Shown here: in pieces, positions 10,801 to 19,986 of the stretch
Layout of the letters: the number at the start of each line of letters is the position of its first letter
How positions within the stretch are numbered: the stretch's first letter is position 1
Source: Ricordea florida
Lineage: Eukaryota > Cnidaria > Anthozoa > Corallimorpharia > Ricordeidae
Assembly: GCA_949710005.1 (NCBI GenBank)
Contig: OX453272.1
Span: forward strand, 41,866,457-41,930,456
Direction of reading: 5' to 3'
Length of the DNA stretch: 64,000 nt
Made by a program: the position numbers and the translations under genes
Notes under the pieces: model-generated
The model's input: the letters and a program-made list of their open reading frames with translations, nothing else
The model's database searches: none
What the model was told of the DNA's origin: nothing

Positions 10801-12749
10801 CTACTGGAGTTGCAGCGATAAACATTTCTGGTACAACCATTAACACAGCTTTAGCAATACCTAAAATTACTGGTGATGTTCTGCCTGCAATGTCTGACCA
10901 GAAAAGAACACAAATGAGATTATCACTGTCTGAACTAAAACTAATAATTATAGATGAGATCTCAATGGTTGCAAACACTACTTTGCTCCACATCCATCAA
11001 CGATTAAAAGAGATATTTGGCACCAATAACTCACAACTTTTCGCTGGTATTAGTATTATTGCTGTTGGTGATTTATATCAGCTACCACCAATTCGCAGAA
11101 AATCAGTTTTTGATACTTATAAAAATAATGCTTTTAATCTCTGTCACCCTTGGTATGTCTTTCAAATGATAGAGCTCACAGAAATAATGAGACAAAAGGA
11201 TGACCAGCCATTTACTGAACTTTTGAATAGATTTAGGACTGCATCCCAAACTGATGAAGATATCCAATGTATTCAGTCAAGATCAATTAGTCCGTCAAAC
11301 ACCAATTATCCATCAGATGCTCTACATATATGGGCTGAAAACTTTCCAGTAGACCAACACAATAATAGGAAATTAGAGCAGATTCCTAAACCTAGGTTCA
11401 CCTTGCAAGCCACAGACCAATATCCTAATAATGTAAATAAGCAAGATATTGACCGAGTACTAGCAAGAGGGAGATCAGAAACAGGTGGCCTTGATTATGA
11501 ATTTCACTTGAAAGAAACAGCAAGAGTGATGCTTACAGCCAATATTGACATCTCAGACAGATTAATTAATGGTCAGATTGGTACTGTAGTCAAGATAGGT
11601 ATAAATCCAGACACTCAAAAACCATCTATAATATATATCAAATTTGATGATGATAAAGCAGGGCAGAACATGATAAATAAAGGTAATAATCAATATGCTA
11701 AAAAACACAAAGTAGTGCCTGTACAGCCCATCTTAGTCAAAATCAAAGTAAGACCTAATAAGCCATCATCACCTGAAATACACCGAATACAATTTCCAAT
11801 AACACTGGCATGGGCATGTACTGTACACAAAGTACAAGGACTTACATTGGACAAAATAGTAATTAGCTTTGATCTTAACAAACAAAGAAACTTTAACTAT
11901 GGTCAAATATATGTTGCAATAAGTCGTGCTAAAACATTACAAGGTATTTACATACTTGGAAAAATTGAACACAAACATGTTAAAACAAATGCTAAAGTAC
12001 ATGCAGAATATGAGAGATTAAGAAAAGTAGCTGAAGAAATCACAATGCATGTAAGTTTACATGAAAAGGCTAACCCTAGCCTTAATGACCCACAACAGCT
12101 GTTAGCAATCAGCTTTCTTAATATCAGATCTCTTAATAAACACAGTATTGACATCAAGTGTGATCCTAATATATTTAAAAGTGATGTCATAGCTTTCACA
12201 GAGACACAACTTCTTCCTAGTTCAAATGACAATGAAATAAGAGAAACCTTACAACCATTTACACTACTACGGCAAGATCATATTTCAGACAGATTCTCTA
12301 GTTTGGCAATATGTACTAAGAACTACATTGAAATCAAACAATATGAATATTTTCCAATTATTAACGCAATGAAGTTTGTGCTAATTAATCATGCAACTCA
12401 TATAAACCAATCTATTATGTTACTCTACAGAAAGAACAATTCCAACATTTTGCAATATATAGATAATTTTAGAAATATACTGAATAGTTATGATATTGAC
12501 ACGATTATTGGTGACTTCAACATAAACTTTTTACATCAGAATGAAATTAAACCACTAAAGAGCATGATGGATTCTTTACAATATATTCAGCTTGTCAAAA
12601 GTCCTACATTTATATCTTCTGGGAGTATTATAGACCATGCTTATACGAAAGACAGTCCTTACAAATCAATTCAATGTTCTGTATTTGCTGTGTACTACTC
12701 TGATCACGATGCTGTTAAAATTGAAATATACCCTTCACATTATAATTAA
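4827..12749 (+). CDS. Helentron polyprotein: protease-like, HUH Rep, PIF1 helicase, AP-endonuclease
   Basis: This is a single open frame of 2640 codons from the first ATG; a GTG 18 bases upstream is also in frame. Visible parts in order: two hydrophobic segments (about residues 158-201); a very basic stretch (about 270-375); a 2A-like DIEKNPGP (390-397); a cysteine-protease-like domain with QQC (C428) and FDSH (D555, H557), resembling herpesvirus tegument deubiquitinases (peptidase C76); a second, degenerate copy around C633; a Cys-rich DUF6570-like region (about 860-1040); the Helitron N domain; HUH motif PHLHA (H1380, H1382); tyrosines in YICSYFTK (Y1576, Y1580); a PIF1 helicase with GGAGAGKS (about 1953) and IIIDEIS; and from about residue 2428 an endonuclease/exonuclease/phosphatase domain with NIRSLNKH, TETQ, GDFN and SDHDAV. 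The uninterrupted frame suggests recent activity. The family-level call is firm. The protease assignment is inference. Confidence 0.9.
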   Translation: MRLCDVFGLRESSLVCNAGLSEEDFRKNHEFTLISHTDPHTIRGRPTPKEVERFRNGSIHEFYSLKASQISKVHTRSYEITNEPYMNSTYENTDKTMTADLKTNNDSKMNTSDVGKINNLHDKNLKDQANSNDKQIAILDKDESQRRSLNRKYRSLTCMFNILILLLTFILFNSCRVRFDIAYLITIIIVHAIANIGLHYVCMITNILADCNILENVMNFTNVHEQNDVIVSIKVQEFRSRYAKYVYYNCTRVVCECHGYKRDRAPSRAPVNMLKRLSHKSRKLRRYVRSRLIKNIPKSSKVYSLIKNIGKPKKSRHKVAVRFVQKMRWKTVFRKRKVDLKTRYRSSSSADKHGKKYLKYRRFFSCNFLYSEYKTVTHKDNCTTHKLFNDIEKNPGPVTHYVEPNNTIKAPYSQGDDVVFGQNAGQQCVAMSLCALIYHSVKGINNSDDLIQIMYIGDQLYSSLSQLARQSFLLLTELPTMLTVLEENYQLEYTESYTGNVHGEPSIEGYQYCTSLQRAFDSLISQQYRSFILTVGCIAIGITYCADDGHFKVFDSHARDIYGKSHPQGSCVLLDISSIHNLVQYFQSLYGGTDVYELKGLKIRKYQYEMAIDTNVKDALNTSDQHICFKKHCFAIALYSICYSIISPCSYWNSNTLGAIIQNGSQLNKTMGSEHHLTSLKIPETVTIFSTNINVTLKEVYQGQLSDLTESRISLETLILRNQSGKTGFLMWISSHCIACIYQQNTKVKQLFSLVTYEDGDAPVMKHIKHISGVNKLVEAIKNSIQNEQQQESIYYDIQFICCFCDITENERKSIMRKHRKKHMYDSMEPVEKKRFVEEIFKKKKDSKMNVTKNEESCIKQFKMKIREGPYFICTVCNRMLYKKSVIRCIHNKYPCQKYFNTQQSFDGKEYICSTCHSKVIKGQFPCQAVVNNMYVDEIPMHLASLEKLEQILIAQRIVFEKIVIMPKGQQRKIKGAICNVPVECDQTCNILPRPPERSGIIMLKLKRKLQFRGHVYFQAVRPQLMQQVLNWLKVHNPLYKDIVININNIDSTLLDLQDDTDCDYAEHQATSEKVTEVSDPALECDATQDDKSNSDDEENDDPLNEYRSPVHQTCLQSTIPNYPVTEDDSEQSTGNEVYSIAPGENKHPVSFMLDKQCEELAFPVLFPKGRYGYAAERQVTISPVKYFNARLLHYSGRFATNPEYLFFAQFIIEQKKVSNSINIALKKVHGQSVTASQLKANPQSLVNLICQEQAYLFLRQIPGTPPYWQKFMYEVIAMVKQLGIPTWFMTLSCADLRWPELFQMLAKIQGNNLTNDEVDALSYNERCQMLNLNPVVVAKHFQYRVETFFTEVLLTNAKPVGKIVYYALRIEFQMRGSPHLHALIWCDDCPKLTHDNKEEYIDYVDKHVQAYLPSKEEDAELHDLVKMYQKHSHSKTCRKYKNIQCRFNFGQFFTNSTIVAEPLPEDLDENNKTIILEKRKEVLSLVKQKIDDVLNPSKSSYDASLTEQDIFNSVNITEEQYYSALAVSPDSNYELHLRRPIDSCFINNYFIAGIKGFEANVDLQPVFDHYKCITYICSYFTKDETECSQAIMNAAKEAKTTNMNIRDGLRKIGAAFLSTREVSSQESVYRCMPELWLRKIFPATVFVSTNLADKRVRVTKTKQELDDLDDESTDIFKSNIIERYTIRPASIPAVDNLCLAQFAAYYYKDYRKEHSETIDAQPEVLTENFIEIQHSYNDSSLPKKIKLMTTNETMKCRKVKAVIRYHRPNKRKEPELFFHHLLMLYYPWRHESNLLGNDHTYASKFYESGVQDIVEHNRSIFEPDSEAVTEALEWLRNNDGKLIHSYDPINDQENAELQLDVQDESLPDEIFNEQVPSHLAGNSQATQNHSPLISMHDQPTEISDDQLRESVRSLNNMQRKAYDKVLTWSRNKMKNLNSLMSENVEPIYLFITGGAGAGKSHLIKTIYHTVVKTFRYAPMSPEKPTVLLAAPTGVAAINISGTTINTALAIPKITGDVLPAMSDQKRTQMRLSLSELKLIIIDEISMVANTTLLHIHQRLKEIFGTNNSQLFAGISIIAVGDLYQLPPIRRKSVFDTYKNNAFNLCHPWYVFQMIELTEIMRQKDDQPFTELLNRFRTASQTDEDIQCIQSRSISPSNTNYPSDALHIWAENFPVDQHNNRKLEQIPKPRFTLQATDQYPNNVNKQDIDRVLARGRSETGGLDYEFHLKETARVMLTANIDISDRLINGQIGTVVKIGINPDTQKPSIIYIKFDDDKAGQNMINKGNNQYAKKHKVVPVQPILVKIKVRPNKPSSPEIHRIQFPITLAWACTVHKVQGLTLDKIVISFDLNKQRNFNYGQIYVAISRAKTLQGIYILGKIEHKHVKTNAKVHAEYERLRKVAEEITMHVSLHEKANPSLNDPQQLLAISFLNIRSLNKHSIDIKCDPNIFKSDVIAFTETQLLPSSNDNEIRETLQPFTLLRQDHISDRFSSLAICTKNYIEIKQYEYFPIINAMKFVLINHATHINQSIMLLYRKNNSNILQYIDNFRNILNSYDIDTIIGDFNINFLHQNEIKPLKSMMDSLQYIQLVKSPTFISSGSIIDHAYTKDSPYKSIQCSVFAVYYSDHDAVKIEIYPSHYN

Positions 12750-13321
12750 AAACTAAAATTGGACAGCGAATGTCCACCCACCCTGGCCTGGCTCTGAAAA
12801 CTACACCACGTTCGTAAAGGTAAGTATACTTTATGAAAAGTCAACATGAGTCCATGCTATAAATTTTGACATTCATACAATTAAGCTTAACTGTTTTTTT
12901 TTTCTAAATCTACAGGAAACAGACAAAACAAAACAGTCAAATTAATTATAACTTAAAAACATGGAAATTTTAATATGCTTATCTGCAATGTCGGTTACAT
13001 TCCATATCTCAGGAGAACCTAAAGAGCAGTTGCAACTCCAAACCTACATCTGCAAAATGCTGCGTCCAAAGCATAGAAGTCAAAGGCTACCACTCAGAGT
13101 AGAGTAAACCTCAGCAAAATGAAAAGACATTTCATCACGCACTCCCAAGATCTCTACGACTATTTTCCGACTGCTTTCGAGCTAGTTACGTCTACGGTTA
13201 CGTACGTAACAGAACGGATGAGAGTCGGGACTGACCACGTGCTACATGAACTTCCTCAGCTTTTTGTCATTCCAACGCTACGAGAATTCATCCACGAGGT
13301 TCAGGAGAGGTGCGGTTCAAC
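12750..13321 (+). other. Spacer between Helentron genes
   Basis: No convincing coding region. An open frame at 13119-13379 on this strand overlaps the start of the RPA-like gene in another frame and has no domain signature, so I treat it as a shadow. GTAAGTAT at about 12819-12826 looks like a splice donor and CTACAG near 12911 like an acceptor, so a spliced leader for the second gene is possible. Confidence 0.4.
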
Positions 13322-14383
13322 ATGGCAGAAAATTCCCCTACAAAACGACCTCCAGTTACAGGATATCTACAGAACATAGGTAAACTTAAAGTTTAAAAAA
13401 AAGGGTCGGAATATTTTACCTTCCTACTACAAGAAAAAGACAAGACCACAAAAGCTGTATGCTTCTCCCCGGAGAAACACAAAGCACAAGTTGAGAAACA
13501 TGCAGAACGCTGCTCTCCTTGTAAAATAACGAAATACATTCCCGCTCCATCTGAAAGCAATACAATTTGGGTCAACACCAACACCAACATAGATCATGCC
13601 TTTGAAACAGAAGTTGACTTCTCCTATAGTAAAATAGAAGAGGATGTGCCCGCTGTTGTCGCCACATCACAACTCGGCGAACTGAAGGTCAACGAGCTCG
13701 TTACAGTGCGTGGCTTGGTCTTATTTGACAACAGCGAACCTCAGCAGATACCAAATAACCCTCATCTGACAAAGCTTGAAGGATCCTTTGTCGATTTTCA
13801 AGGTATGACTCCAATTACTATTTGGAATGATCATATTAAACTGGTACAGGATGGAAAAATACAAAACATACGTGTCAAGCAGTACAACGGTAAGAAGTAT
13901 CTGTCTTCTACCTATAACACAGTCTTTAAGCCATTTGATCCACAAGATGCAGACATCAACGCAGAGGTAGTAGAGAAAGCTAAAGAAAGCCTACAATTAC
14001 GTGAAATATCATGCAAGAGCCTTCAGAGCGTTGAAATTCTCAAGTTCTTCAAGTGCGTGAAATGCGCTAAAAAAGTTCAAACCCGCAAAGATTCTGCATT
14101 ACTCAAATGTGACAGTTGCCACTGTAGATTCCTTGCCAAGAATTGCACCAGCTCAACCTTAGCATAGATGACACTAAAAGACAGCAATGAACAACTCAAG
14201 TGCTACACACTCTTCCCAGAAAATTTGAAAGCCATCATCAATAAGCACAACGATAACAACAATTGCTTCGACGAATTAGATGAAATGGATGAAGATAAAC
14301 TTTGCGAGATCATTCTCACATCAGAAGATATGAAACTGATCGTCAATGCAAATGACAATATCGTGAAGATTGACCTCGATTAA
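13322..14383 (+). pseudogene. RPA-like single-strand DNA-binding protein with two in-frame stops
   Basis: One reading frame from ATG 13322 (MAENSPTK start) runs to TAA at 14381-14383 and is interrupted only by TAA at 13394-13396 and TAG at 14165-14167. After the first stop it reads KKGSEYFTFLLQEKDKTTKAV, an OB-fold-like opening. It continues through a second OB-like stretch around 13690-13920, then a zinc-ribbon pattern CVKCAKK...LKCDSC near 14055-14130, and ends with an acidic tail. RPA-like proteins are known passengers of Helitrons and Helentrons and bind the displaced single strand. The stops imply this copy is inactive or, less likely, read through or spliced. The frame and conservation on both sides argue for recent nonsense mutations. 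Confidence 0.75.
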
Positions 14384-15004
14384 TAGTATCAAGAATGCCG
14401 TTTACTGATTTTGTTCTTGTTAACTATCGTTGATCGCCATTCCCAGGAGAAACTTGATAGCGATGACTCGAGATCATTCATCTCAAAAATGACGTTATTG
14501 CGAAGGTGCATCATTAATACTTGAATTAACGATCAAGAACTCACTGACTTTGTTCTTAGTTGTCTCGAGGTGTCTATCTCGAACGTGTTTAAATTCAACT
14601 TCGTTGACACTTATGCATATTGTTATTGTTTGAAAATTTTGCTCTTGTTTAACTCTCGTTAATGTTGTTCACCGTTTCCAGAACATTTAGTGCTTCACCA
14701 CGTTAAAGAATAACGACGAAGACAAACTGGAAATCATTCTCATGTCACAAGATGTGAAACTAATGCAGATGAGGATTGACCCAAATTTGTCAAAATTGTT
14801 GTCTATATTGCTACAACTACGTTTTTTTTAATATCCCATCTCGATTCTGTTATTTCAATAAAATAATTTGGCCTTTCATTAATTGCTGGCGTTTTCCCTC
14901 CATTATTTTTATTTATATCTCTTTTTTTCTGTAAGGTCCACTTTACAAGGTGATGGGAAAACCCTAGTACTAGATAGCTCAACTTTACAAGGAAAAAGTA
15001 TTAT
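14384..15004 (+). other. Helentron 3' non-coding region, first part
   Basis: No gene is seen. Around 14690-14780 the sequence again resembles the end of the RPA-like frame (a GACGAAGACAAACTGGAAATCATTCTCA segment), suggesting a decayed partial duplication of that gene's 3' end. AATAAAATAA near 14860 could act as a polyadenylation signal. Confidence 0.45.
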
Positions 15005-15395
15005 CTTCTACTATGGATGTCAGCGAACTGTCTTTTCAAAACAGAAAAACACGCTGCGTTTTTGTGTCATAGCGTCTAATGTCGCCGAAAAACGTCGATG
15101 TTTATCTCTACATTCCTTTGCGGTTTTCATGTGGGAAAAGCGCAGCTAATAAATATTCCTGTAGATTTAGAGTAGACAAGACAATGGAAGGAAAATGGAC
15201 AAAATCTTTCGTCCGAGATGAAGAAATGAAGTGTTTTACCTTCGATTCGTTATTCAATATTGGAATGCGTAAAGGAATGTAGAGATAAACATCGACGTTT
15301 TACGGTGCGTACACACAGTAGACGCTATGACACAAAAATGCGGCGTGTTTTCTGTCTCGAAAAGACAGTGCGATGACATCCGTAGTAAAGATCCC
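15005..15395. repeat. Foldback repeat nested in the Helentron
   Basis: Left arm of about 110 bp (about 15005-15117) and right arm (about 15260-15395) are inverted copies. Shared segments include AACGTCGATGTTTATCTCTA, TTTTGTGTCATAGCGTCTA and ACTGTCTTTTC, each found in complement in the right arm. The central part of about 140 bases is unique. It is a MITE-like passenger; no coding potential. Confidence 0.75.
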
Positions 15396-16066
15396 TTCAG
15401 TATTTCAAAATATGTTTGTACTACTAAACTCATGCCTAGAAATACTAATAAATATAAACAAAAGCCTTTTTTTACAGTTTTTGAAAAGAACTTTTTGCCA
15501 TTTCCATGATTCGTATAAATAAAAGTGTTTGTTGGTATTTACACCTATCATTTCGCAGCCTCTGCCTCCCATCTCAAGGTTCAAAGTGGGTGCCGTGGTT
15601 CTGAATCAGTTCAGTATTCTCCACACAAAAAGTTGGCATTTCCATTTCATTACATATAAGCCATTGCATGATAATTAATACCCTCTAAACCAATCACATA
15701 ACAGCATATCCATCATCATTTTCTTTTTAGTACAGGGAATGGGAATTTTAAGAAAAACCGTGAAATACGGCTTTATTTACGATTTAAACAATTTTGTAAC
15801 GCACAATTACTAATGATTCCATAACTTCTATTGAGTAAGATCATATTTTAGTAGTGACTATCAATTTGCTTGTATCGCAGCTTATAAACCAACAGATAAA
15901 CAGCTTGGGCTGCCTGTGGTGCCAACTTCGAGCATTCTGCGGCGTTTTGATCGCGGCGTGGCGTTCCGTATCTTGAGTAAGTACGTCGGTTCACTCCAAT
16001 TTTGCACTTTCAAAAACCAAGTTTAGCAGTAAACTAAAAGCACAGAAGCTTCACAATACACGAACC
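15396..16066 (+). other. Helentron 3' non-coding region, second part
   Basis: AT-rich, with no open frame of note and no RNA-like structure recognised. It leads into the terminal repeat at 16067. Confidence 0.5.
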
Positions 16067-16102
16067 AAGCAAGCCCGAGTTAACGCTACGTGGAGCGTCT
16101 AG
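16067..16102 (+). terminator. Helentron 3' end: inverted repeat, hairpin, CTAG
   Basis: AAGCAAGCCCGAG (16067-16079) complements the element's 5' start. ACGCT (16083-16087) pairs with AGCGT (16094-16098), and CTAG (16099-16102) follows at once. A stem just before CTRR is the classical rolling-circle transposition terminator. The 40.5-kb derivative keeps the same arrangement with a different loop and CTTG. Confidence 0.7.
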
Positions 16103-16103
16103 T

Positions 16104-16145
16104 TATTTAGTATAATTGTAGGTTAAAGCCAGGTATAATTATTTA
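16104..16145. repeat. Minisatellite, middle block
   Basis: One to two units of the intron minisatellite (TTTAGTATAATTGTAGG, TTAAAGCCAGGTATAATTA) lie between the Helentron end and the next insertion. Confidence 0.8.
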
Positions 16146-16956
16146 CCGTATTTTCCGGTGTATAAGTCGAACCGGTGTATAAGTCGACCCTACTTTTTGA
16201 GTCTTAAAATTAAGATTTTCTTGATTTCAGGAGTAAAAATGGAGTAAAAAATTGTTTAAGATAATGTTGAAAAATGAATCTTGTTTGTGTGTGCGATCTT
16301 GGTTTTCTGCCGCAGCACAAAGTTCTTTCTTTGAAGGAATCTTGTGCATCAGCTGTTTGTAGCTTGGAAGTCCGTTATTTTCCGGTCGCTCGCCATCGCT
16401 ATTAGCCTTTATCCTGATCAGATTTCGTGTCACGATGTAACCACTTCGTCGCTGAGAGGTTACCAAGCAAGCATGAACCTGTTTCTGTTCGATCGAAGAA
16501 TTCGATGTTCACTGTGGATTTGATCAAGTTTATTTACAAATGTCTCTCACTTATAACATCACAAAGTAGACCCAATGGACTTAAAGGAAAAGCGATGATT
16601 TCTGCGAAGATATCAAGCTTAAGGGACGGTATGTGATGGAACGAAGAGGTTAAGTGTGATGTCAGTTGGAAAGACCGAATGTAGCGTACACTTATTAAAG
16701 TAGCAAGGTTACAAATGAGACAAATCAGGGAAGAAACCACACATTTTTAAATATTTCCTTTATTCATTATCGTGCTATTTACTATTAAATGTTCTTCTCC
16801 GTGTTATTTGTGTAGTTGCTTTTACGTGTTTTCACTTTGGAGTCTATTGTTATGCTGATGAAGTGTTATGATTTTTGGCCGGTGTATAATTCGAGGTCGA
16901 TTTTTTGGACTGATTTTCAAGACTTAAAAGGTCGACTTATACACCGGAAAATACGG
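16146..16956. mobile_element. TA-flanked TIR DNA element (MITE-like)
   Basis: The left end CCGTATTTTCCGGTGTATAA and the right end TTATACACCGGAAAATACGG are exact inverted repeats, continuing into GTCGA. TA lies on both sides (16144-16145 and 16957-16958), the expected target duplication for Tc1/mariner/pogo-type elements. The minus-strand frame at 16227-16466 shows no transposase motif I can name, so it is a non-autonomous copy. It split the minisatellite a second time. Confidence 0.8.
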
Positions 16957-17075
16957 TAGTATAATTGTAGGGTAAAGCTAGGTATAATTATGTAGTATAA
17001 TTATAGGGTAAAACCAGGTATAATTATTTAGTATGATTATAGGGTAAAGCCAGGTATAATTATTTAGTATAATTA
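16957..17075. repeat. Minisatellite, right block
   Basis: Three units of the intron minisatellite (AGTATAATTATAGGGTAAAG.CAGGTATAATTAT) end about 60 bases before the kinase exon. Confidence 0.85.
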
Positions 17076-17136
17076 CTGTTTCAATTATTGTCAAAATTGT
17101 GTTCCTTCAGTAATGTCATAGTACATTTTTGTTTAG

Positions 17137-18347
17137 GAGCTCCACAAACTAGTAAGAGAGAACCTACTGTTAGTTATGAAGAAACACAAACAGCAGATGT
17201 AGAAGACTCTCATCTGACGAACCTTGAGGGAGATTTGACTCGAGCACGGCAAGCGCTTGGCGAGGAGAGAGCAATCCGGAATATGACAGAGCAGCAACTG
17301 AGGGATAAGGAAACAATGATTCACAGTCTACAAGGGAATTTAAGTGAAGAACAACAAGCGAGGTTAAGATCGGAAAGTGAATTACAGCGAGAAAGAAGCA
17401 CGCTTGCACAACTGGAAGAAAACTGGCAACGTGAACGATTATCTTATGAGCAAGAACTGCAAACTAAAGAGAGCACTTTAACAGAAAAACGACAAGTCTT
17501 GGAACAGGAGCGCCAAAGAAAAACAACCTTGGAGGAGAGAATCAGAGTTTTACAAATTGGTCTGGAAAATGAGCAAAATAGGCGAACTGCTCTCGAGACA
17601 GAAACGTTTCAAGAACGAAATAATTTGGAACAGTGTCGTACGAGTCTCGATCGAGAACGTGAAGCTCGCGCGCGAGAAAACCGCGACCACGAAAGAATAC
17701 TCGGTGAAAAGGATCAACTTATTCGCAACTTGGAGTCGGCGGTGGCCGTTGCACAGGATGCTGTTGCTGATTATCACCGTCTCGAACCACGTGACTGGAT
17801 TATTCGCCGAGACGAGGTTCAGTTAAACGAGAAGAGGTTAGGAGTGGGAGCCTGGGGCACAGTTTGTGAAGGGTCGTTTCGTGGTTGTCAAGTCGCTGTC
17901 AAACAAATTCATCAACTGATTCTTTCGCCTCACAACAGAAGACTTTTTGAGCGCGAAATGAGCATTGCCTCGCGATGCCGTCATCCAAACCTTCTACAGT
18001 TTATCGGCGCCACCAACGACGATGGAAGCCCTTTGTTCATCACAGAGCTCCTCGACAGTGACCTGAGAAGAATTTTAGCGCAGCGTGCATTACATCACGA
18101 GGAAATTGTTTGCATCGCCCTCGACATCGCTCGAGGTTTAAATTATCTTCATCTTAACAAACCTTTTCCCATCTTGCACCGCGACATCAGTAGTTCGAAT
18201 GTGTTGCTATGGAGACGAGAGGATACTTGGAGAGCCAAGCTGTCTGACTACGGAGCCGCCAATTTTCTGCGTCAATGTATGACAGCCAATCCCGGGGCGT
18301 TAATCTACGCTGCTCCCGAGTCTCTCACGTCGCAGCAGTCGCCAAAG
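17137..18347 (+). CDS. Coiled-coil and protein-kinase exon of the host gene
   Basis: The acceptor GTTTAG lies at 17131-17136 and the donor GT at 18348. The first ~205 residues are a long charged coiled coil rich in E, R, Q and L. The kinase follows: glycine loop GVGAWGTV, lysine in VAVKQ, HRDISSSN catalytic loop, SDYGAA in place of the usual DFG, and YAAPES as the APE motif. The DYG variant and HRDISSSN loop resemble tyrosine-kinase-like (TKL) serine/threonine kinases that are numerous in cnidarians and sponges; this is recognition from memory. Together with the SH3 exon the architecture is SH3, coiled coil, kinase, so the product is a cytoplasmic signalling kinase that probably oligomerises through the coiled coil. 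Confidence 0.85.
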
Positions 18348-19426
18348 GTGATTGGGTTATCAGACTACATCAGGAGTCTATTACCAGCAGCATTCCTGTG
18401 TTGGGTGACGTCCCCAGTACAGTAGCAAATGAGACTATTTTAAGGACTCGTTTTTCCCCCGAAATTCTCTTCCAGACAACAGGACTTAGAAACCTTGCAA
18501 GAACAAACCCCGAAGAAGTTCGCATGCCTAATTAGGATGCTATCTGTCGCAGTTTGGTTTCTCAGTGTAATCATTCTTTTGTTAATATCGCCGTGAAACA
18601 GAAGTTTAAAATAGCACCATCTGCCACTGTGCTGGGGTAAAGGCCAAATAAGGAAGAGTAACGCTTCTAGTGATGGGCTCCTGTCTGTATGTAATCTGTC
18701 ACGTTTCTGCCTTGTCTGTTCCGTTTACTCCACGGTACATATTAACCAGGTGATTTCGTTAATTATTGACTTAAGTATTCTATTCCAGTCTCTCGGAATA
18801 GGGTGGCAAACGAAAATAGTAAGACTGCGTGTCGAGGCGGCGGAAGCGTGGTTGTGAGGGGACTGGGAAAGAAGGGGAGTTCAGTTGCTATCCATTTACA
18901 GAGATGATAAGAAATATTTTGGTAGGATATTTCGTTACTTGAGTTCCTTGTTAAAATTTTCCGGAAACTTTTGGAGGCGTGGAACTATTGTGGCTTGAAA
19001 AATTAAAGAGCTTGGAACTGGTACAAAACGTGCGCACCAGTAAATGGAACGCGAATTTTAGGTCGGAAATTCTCAATAGAAAAAAAGGACTTCCTTTTCA
19101 TATTTTTCCGTCAATGCTGAAATTTCCCTGTGGAGCGAACCAGAGGCTCAAATTTCCATTTACATCCCAACCGTTATTTCCGTGAATTTGTTGTAAATGG
19201 ATAACGCCTGTTGGCATTGTTTTTCTTCTCAGCCCAAGCTCCCTAGGTTTTCTCCGCTCGCCAAAGTCCCCCGCCCCTCTCCCTTGCCATCTGAAGGCCT
19301 GGATCAGGCTAGTCTGGGAGTTGAATTGTTCACATTGTGCACCTTTCTCTTGTCATTTTTTTTCTTTTCTTGTTATAATTTTTTTTTTCTTTTCGTTTTT
19401 TAATTATTTTTTATGATTTTCTGTAG
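18348..19426 (+). other. Intron in the kinase gene
   Basis: It starts GTGATT and ends TTTTCTGTAG after a long T-rich tract at about 19349-19425. It is phase 0 and no inserted gene is visible. The open frames within it are short and unrelated to the kinase. Confidence 0.75.
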
Positions 19427-19678
19427 ACGGACGTGTACAGTTTCGGTTTACTGCTCTGTGAAATGTGCGTCCGAGAACTTCCGGTTCCCGAGCAAATTCA
19501 AGAACAAATAAACTTGGTCTCCAGCGGTGTTCTCAGAGAGCTGATCATGCGCTGTGTGGAAAGAAACCCTGAAGCAAGGCCATCTATGGGTGACGTCATA
19601 ACTGTTCTGGTGCAACTTACGGAGTCTTTAAGAGCCCAGGGGCTGGTGTCTATTAACGGCCGTTCCGCTACCCTGTAG
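19427..19678 (+). CDS. Last kinase exon of the host gene
   Basis: The acceptor TGTAG ends at 19426 and reading continues in phase 0 as TDVYSFGLLLCEMCVRELP, the F-helix region of a protein kinase. It then reads IMRCVERNPEARPSM, the conserved H/I-helix 'C...P..RP' pattern with its arginine. Translation stops at TAG 19676-19678. Splicing to the exon ending at 18347 gives ...SPK-TDVYSFG, completing the catalytic domain, so the host gene seems intact despite the transposon-filled intron. Confidence 0.85.
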   Translation, partial: TDVYSFGLLLCEMCVRELPVPEQIQEQINLVSSGVLRELIMRCVERNPEARPSMGDVITVLVQLTESLRAQGLVSINGRSATL

Positions 19679-19808
19679 CTAGTCACCAGTCTTGACGCAA
19701 AAATAGTGATAACAGATTGTGTTCTGTCTTTACATACAACCAAGCGGTTCTTTTACAGGTTTTATTTGGGCGCTCCTCTTGACAAGCAGCCGTTTTAGAT
19801 TTTAAACC

Positions 19809-19814
19809 AATAAA
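19809..19814 (+). promoter_or_regulatory. Polyadenylation signal of the kinase gene
   Basis: AATAAA lies 130 bases after the stop codon, consistent with a short 3' UTR. Confidence 0.6.
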
Positions 19815-19871
19815 AATATTAACAATCGTAAAGTTTGATTTGCTAACTGCCGTTTTGTGTTTGTTGGGGCA

Positions 19872-19897
19872 GGAGCCCGTCACGAAGTGACGGGCTT
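19872..19897. repeat. Short perfect hairpin
   Basis: AGCCCGTCAC, three bases, then GTGACGGGCT forms a perfect 10-bp stem next to the TAA tract. It resembles a rolling-circle transposon end in form, but no partner end was found. Confidence 0.5.
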
Positions 19898-19906
19898 CTT
19901 GTTAGA

Positions 19907-19908
<2 letters not shown>

Positions 19909-19983
<75 letters not shown>
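19909..19983. repeat. (TAA)n microsatellite
   Basis: About 25 uninterrupted trinucleotide units. Confidence 0.95.

Positions 19984-19986
<3 letters not shown>

Larger units (their letters stand above)
4687..16103 (+). mobile_element. Autonomous Helentron (rolling-circle transposon)
   Basis: The element encodes a HUH-Rep/PIF1 helicase/AP-endonuclease polyprotein and an RPA-like protein. Its 5' end begins TACTCGGGCTTGCTT. The 3' end carries AAGCAAGCCCGAG (16067-16079), the inverted complement of the 5' start, then a small hairpin and CTAG. A terminal inverted repeat plus a C-terminal endonuclease is the Helentron (Helitron2-like) layout known from other animals. It sits inside the intron minisatellite in the same direction as the host gene: minisatellite sequence stops at 4688 and resumes at 16103 with no clear target duplication. 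Nested within it is a foldback repeat at about 15005-15395. The exact ends are uncertain by 1-3 bases. Confidence 0.85.

Noticed and set aside
13119..13379. 86-codon open frame before the RPA-like gene.
   Set aside because: No domain, overlaps the RPA-like start in another frame, and has no homologue in view.
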